Of a stretch of DNA of 44,106 bases, positions 41,323 through 44,106 are shown in pieces (within the stretch, counting starts at the first letter, position 1; every line of letters starts with the position of its first letter). Source of the DNA: a virus; IMG/VR virus record IMGVR_UViG_3300021961_005366, positions 1 through 44,106 of that record, one strand, 5' to 3'. The notes beneath the pieces were generated by a model. It made no database searches and was not told the origin of the DNA. It was given only the letters and a program-made list of their open reading frames with translations. The position numbers and the translations under genes are program-made.

Positions 41323-43927
41323 GTTTGATGTTTTCTATTATGGCCCTAAGCCTAACTTGTTTGATTTTGAACAGCATGCGAGTAGCTTAGACGAGGCTTT
41401 GTTAAAAAGTCGTACTCGGTACTGTTGGTATTTATTTGGTGGCAATGACTACACAGACTTTAATTTTGACGTGGTACCTGAACCTTGGATGGCTCGCTTT
41501 GTGCATGTATGGCCCAGCCAATGGCAACGTGATGGTGGGGTATATCTAGCATTTAAACGTGCAAAGGAACGTCAGTATCATTTTTGTTCTGACCAGTCAG
41601 TTGTACGCAAGCCTGATCTTGCACTGTGGCAGAACACTGCAAACGTTGAATCGTTTGATTATAGTTGGCATCCTGATCCACATGAACCTGATTATGAATA
41701 TCATTTCCCTACACAAAGACAAAATGCTGGCGGCCCAATATATCCAGGCACACAAGGTATTAAACTCTGTGACGCACAGATTGCGCGAGTAACTGTTGCT
41801 CGCGACAACTGGACTGTACCTGATTACATAGACGATACAACAGTTGACTGGGAGTGGCATCCTAACCCATTGGATCCTCCTTATATCTATCACTTTCCAA
41901 GTCAACATCAAAGCGCAAGTGGTGTAACATATACTGTACCTGGCGCAACTGATGTAAAGTTAGTTGACGATATGCAAGTAAAAGCCTTGCCGTCAACGAT
42001 AAATTGGGTAGTACCTGATGAAATTGATGAGTCTGCTATTGATTTTAGCTGGCATCCTAATGCACTAGAATCTCCATATGTTTATCACTTTCCCAGTGAA
42101 TGGCAGGCCAGTAGTGGATTGGAATATCACGCACCTCTTGCGACAGAAATCAAAATTGCAGAAGAATATCCCTATAAAGAAACTAGCACTTTAATAAGCA
42201 AGGTGCTAGATATCTTTTATGTAGACTACTTTAATGCCAGTAGCCCACAGCGTTGGAAGCGTATTGAAGAACGCTATCCAACAGCACAGAAAATACGCTA
42301 TGCCAACAGTCTATTAGAAACTGTTCGTCGTTGCTGTACACGTTCAACAACAGGACGCTTTTGGGTTATCAGCAGTGAATGCATCTATGATGACTTTGAT
42401 TTTAGTTGGCATCCTGAAAGTTGGCAACGCTATATGACTCATGTGTTTGGGTCGCAGTGGCAAAAGTGGAGTGACACATTTCTTATTAATCGTTCAGAGT
42501 TTGAACGCAACAGCAAATGGGCAAACTCTATTGAGGAGTTTCCAAACCTAAACTTTGTAAACAGTCAACCTGTGCTAGTACCAGATGATCTACACGACAT
42601 TGTGTATGTAGATTGGGGCAACCCAACAGATCAGTTTAGCAAACTAAAAGAACGCTATCCCAATATCACCAGCACACGATTTGTTAGCAACTACCTAGAT
42701 ACCTTTAAGCGCATCATTAACACACACGAAGGTCAGGAATACATATGGATAGTTAACAGTGTTTGTGACTATTCGCGGTTCGATTTTAGCTGGCAACCGG
42801 AGCCTTGGCAACGTGAAATGCTTCATATTTTCCCCTCAAATGCCCAGCGCAGAGGAGATACATTCTATGTACACGTTCCTGCATTTAAACAGCAAATGGA
42901 TTCACTTGAAATCCTAGACTGGTTTGATACTATCAACTATTGCTCAGAGCAACAGGTACAGCGTTTACCAATGCCCACACATACCTATCAAGGCGACAGT
43001 ATTGTAGAGGCTGTTAACGAATGGCGTTGGGGTACTTTCCCGTATGGCATGCTTGTACACGAACAAGCTAGCATAGATCTATCAGCATACGAAACACCCT
43101 GCTTGTGGCGAGCAAAGGATCGTGCTGTTGTTAGTTTAACTCACAACAACGACTCTGCACTAGTGCCACGTGACATACATGCTAGACAAGTTGAACAGGT
43201 ATACGACTATCCTTACATAGACAAAACACAGGTCCAAAACAAGCGTGACTTGGACATTGTGTTCATTAGTAATGGGGAGACAGACGCGGATCGTTGGTAC
43301 GAGCATTTGTGTGCTTGTGTAGACAATCCCCAGCGTGTGAAGCGCATAGACGGTGTAAACGGGCGTATAGCCGCATATCAAGCCGCGGCACGGGCTAGTT
43401 CCACTGATTGGTTCTTTGCAGTGTTTGCTAAAATAGAAGTTAATCCAGACTTTGATTGGTCTTGGCAGCCGGACTATTTCCAAGAAGCTAAACACTATAT
43501 CTTCTATGCTCGCAATCCAGTTAACGGATTAGAGTATGGTCACATGGGCGTTATTGCTTATAACAAACGTCTTACATTGGACACAAACGAAAGCGGGTTA
43601 GACTTTACACTATCAAGAGCGCACGAAGTTGTGCCTATCCTAAGCGGTACTGCACACTACAACGCAGATGCTTGGATGACTTGGCGCACCGCATTCCGTG
43701 AAACACTCAAACTAAGACAGTTCCTGGATGACAAACCCAGCATTGAAACCGAAGGACGTTTACGTGCTTGGCTACACAAAGGTGCTGATGTTGAAAATGG
43801 CGAATGGAGTATACGTGGAGCGCAGGATGCTGTATCGTTCTATAAAAGCGTAGATGGTGATCCTGCGGAGTTACAAAAGAGCTTTGATTGGCCTTGGCTT
43901 AGAGATCTTTTCGAAACAAATCAGTAA
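41321..43927 (+). CDS. Repeat protein (868 aa) built from degenerate glycosyltransferase-like modules
   Basis: The motif (F/V/I)-D/N-F/Y/W-S/E-W-H/Q-P...H-x-F-P-S-x-x-Q recurs seven times, at residues about 47-70, 112-136, 175-199, 240-264, 359-382, 487-510 and 711-734. Units 5-7 have a preceding first strand (LDIFYVDYF at 296, HDIVYVDWG at 425, LDIVFISNG at 644) like a GT-A domain, and unit 1 begins FDVFYYG. The last 225 residues match the 305-residue protein at 25767: YARNPVNGLEYG, WMTWRTAFRETLKL and ADVENGEWSIRGAQ. The DxD of that protein is missing in every module here. A middle stretch (540-630) is unrelated. It is probably non-catalytic: a scaffold, sugar-binding or decoy protein. The start overlaps the opposite-strand start. 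The third SGNH gene overlaps its end. Confidence 0.75.
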   Translation: MFDVFYYGPKPNLFDFEQHASSLDEALLKSRTRYCWYLFGGNDYTDFNFDVVPEPWMARFVHVWPSQWQRDGGVYLAFKRAKERQYHFCSDQSVVRKPDLALWQNTANVESFDYSWHPDPHEPDYEYHFPTQRQNAGGPIYPGTQGIKLCDAQIARVTVARDNWTVPDYIDDTTVDWEWHPNPLDPPYIYHFPSQHQSASGVTYTVPGATDVKLVDDMQVKALPSTINWVVPDEIDESAIDFSWHPNALESPYVYHFPSEWQASSGLEYHAPLATEIKIAEEYPYKETSTLISKVLDIFYVDYFNASSPQRWKRIEERYPTAQKIRYANSLLETVRRCCTRSTTGRFWVISSECIYDDFDFSWHPESWQRYMTHVFGSQWQKWSDTFLINRSEFERNSKWANSIEEFPNLNFVNSQPVLVPDDLHDIVYVDWGNPTDQFSKLKERYPNITSTRFVSNYLDTFKRIINTHEGQEYIWIVNSVCDYSRFDFSWQPEPWQREMLHIFPSNAQRRGDTFYVHVPAFKQQMDSLEILDWFDTINYCSEQQVQRLPMPTHTYQGDSIVEAVNEWRWGTFPYGMLVHEQASIDLSAYETPCLWRAKDRAVVSLTHNNDSALVPRDIHARQVEQVYDYPYIDKTQVQNKRDLDIVFISNGETDADRWYEHLCACVDNPQRVKRIDGVNGRIAAYQAAARASSTDWFFAVFAKIEVNPDFDWSWQPDYFQEAKHYIFYARNPVNGLEYGHMGVIAYNKRLTLDTNESGLDFTLSRAHEVVPILSGTAHYNADAWMTWRTAFRETLKLRQFLDDKPSIETEGRLRAWLHKGADVENGEWSIRGAQDAVSFYKSVDGDPAELQKSFDWPWLRDLFETNQ
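41654..42115 (+). repeat. Three tandem short WHP repeats within the 868-aa gene
   Basis: Residues 112-265 hold three units with a 63-65 residue period. The cores are FDYSWHPDPHEPDYEYHFPT, VDWEWHPNPLDPPYIYHFPS and IDFSWHPNALESPYVYHFPS, each followed by Q..Q.A.G..Y and a KL/KI strand, with VPD.IDD/DES linkers between. The units are diverged at the DNA level, so the duplication is not recent. Confidence 0.85.
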
Positions 43928-44106
43928 AAATATCTGCCGCACGGTGGTGACATGGGCGTCCAAAATGTCCTATATCTCTAGCTCGATGATTCCTAAGTCG
44001 TTGACGAGTTGGAAATTGAAGCACACTCCAATCCAATGTATACAGTTTAACACCATTTAATTGACACAATCTTTCTATGGCATATAAATTGCGCTCGTCG
44101 TAATTT
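43899..44106 (-). CDS. SGNH hydrolase-like C-terminal fragment, minus strand, partial at the right edge
   Basis: Reading the minus strand from the edge gives an open frame that ends with TAA at 43901-43899, 68 codons in the window. It reads NYDERNLYAIERLCQLNGVK, then LDWSVLQFPT, then ARDIGHFGRPCHHRAADIFT. The last segment is the D..HFG...H...A..IF ending of SGNH/GDSL hydrolases and matches LSKLGHHYSPVWHGWVADIF in the hydrolase at 33340. The gene overlaps the 868-residue gene tail to tail by 29 bases. The start and block I lie outside the window. Confidence 0.7.
   Translation of the reverse strand, partial: NYDERNLYAIERLCQLNGVKLYTLDWSVLQFPTRQRLRNHRARDIGHFGRPCHHRAADIFTDLFRKDL

Noticed and set aside
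43854-44060. Plus-strand frame of 68 residues at the right end
   Set aside because: It overlaps the end of the 868-residue gene in another frame, and the opposite strand holds a convincing SGNH C-terminus in the same place.

Overview
The window looks like part of a large, AT-rich, T4-like marine tailed phage (myovirus) genome. The evidence is a baseplate/tail gene run that starts with the end of a gp6-like gene, a giant virion protein, several modular tail-fibre proteins, short GATAAATA motifs of the T4/cyanophage late-promoter type, and the mix of auxiliary genes usual in marine T4-like phages (N-terminal twitch radical SAM proteins, carbamoyltransferase, peptide deformylase). The host cannot be settled from this sequence; a marine picocyanobacterium or SAR11-type bacterium would be typical. 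I saw no tRNA, rRNA, CRISPR array, insertion sequence or integrase. No stretch of 300 bases lacks a gene; the largest gap is about 70 bases, at 23567-23635, and holds a terminator and a possible promoter.

Region 1 (1-23566, all plus strand) is the virion module. It begins with the 3' part of a gp6-like baseplate gene that runs off the left edge. Next comes a single 13.5 kb gene for a 4509-residue structural protein with chitin-binding-like modules and an FG-GAP-like propeller region. A 229-residue structural protein follows. Then come three related fibre proteins that share an N-terminal adaptor, one of which carries two collagen-like blocks. Among them sit a glycine-rich adhesin-like protein with a membrane segment and a 66-residue protein. 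A final structural protein of 309 residues is closed by a strong rho-independent terminator.

Region 2 (23636-40243, all plus strand) is a compact train of about twenty genes whose ends overlap at almost every junction, suggesting one polycistronic unit. It holds three glycosyltransferase-like proteins (two of them paralogues), a SufT/MIP18-like Fe-S maturation protein, six radical SAM proteins with an N-terminal auxiliary-cluster (twitch/SPASM-like) domain, two SGNH-type hydrolases, three very small proteins, an unknown 356-residue protein, a NodU/CmcH carbamoyltransferase, a small HxGH nucleotidyltransferase, peptide deformylase and an Smr-domain protein. Several real starts are TTG or GTG with strong Shine-Dalgarno sequences.

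Region 3 (40225-44106) changes orientation. A minus-strand glycosyltransferase-like gene and a plus-strand 868-residue repeat protein have start codons that overlap by two bases. The 868-residue protein appears to be an array of decayed glycosyltransferase-like modules related to the 305-residue protein at 25767. A third SGNH hydrolase enters from the right edge on the minus strand.

Reading the parts together, regions 2 and 3 look like a carbohydrate or small-molecule modification island next to the host-recognition genes: sugar transfer, radical chemistry, O-carbamoylation and ester hydrolysis, with its own Fe-S helper. Whether it decorates the phage's own fibres, remodels the host surface or makes a soluble metabolite is not visible from sequence. 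The most unusual items are the six-fold radical SAM set with its SufT-like partner and the 868-residue decayed glycosyltransferase array.
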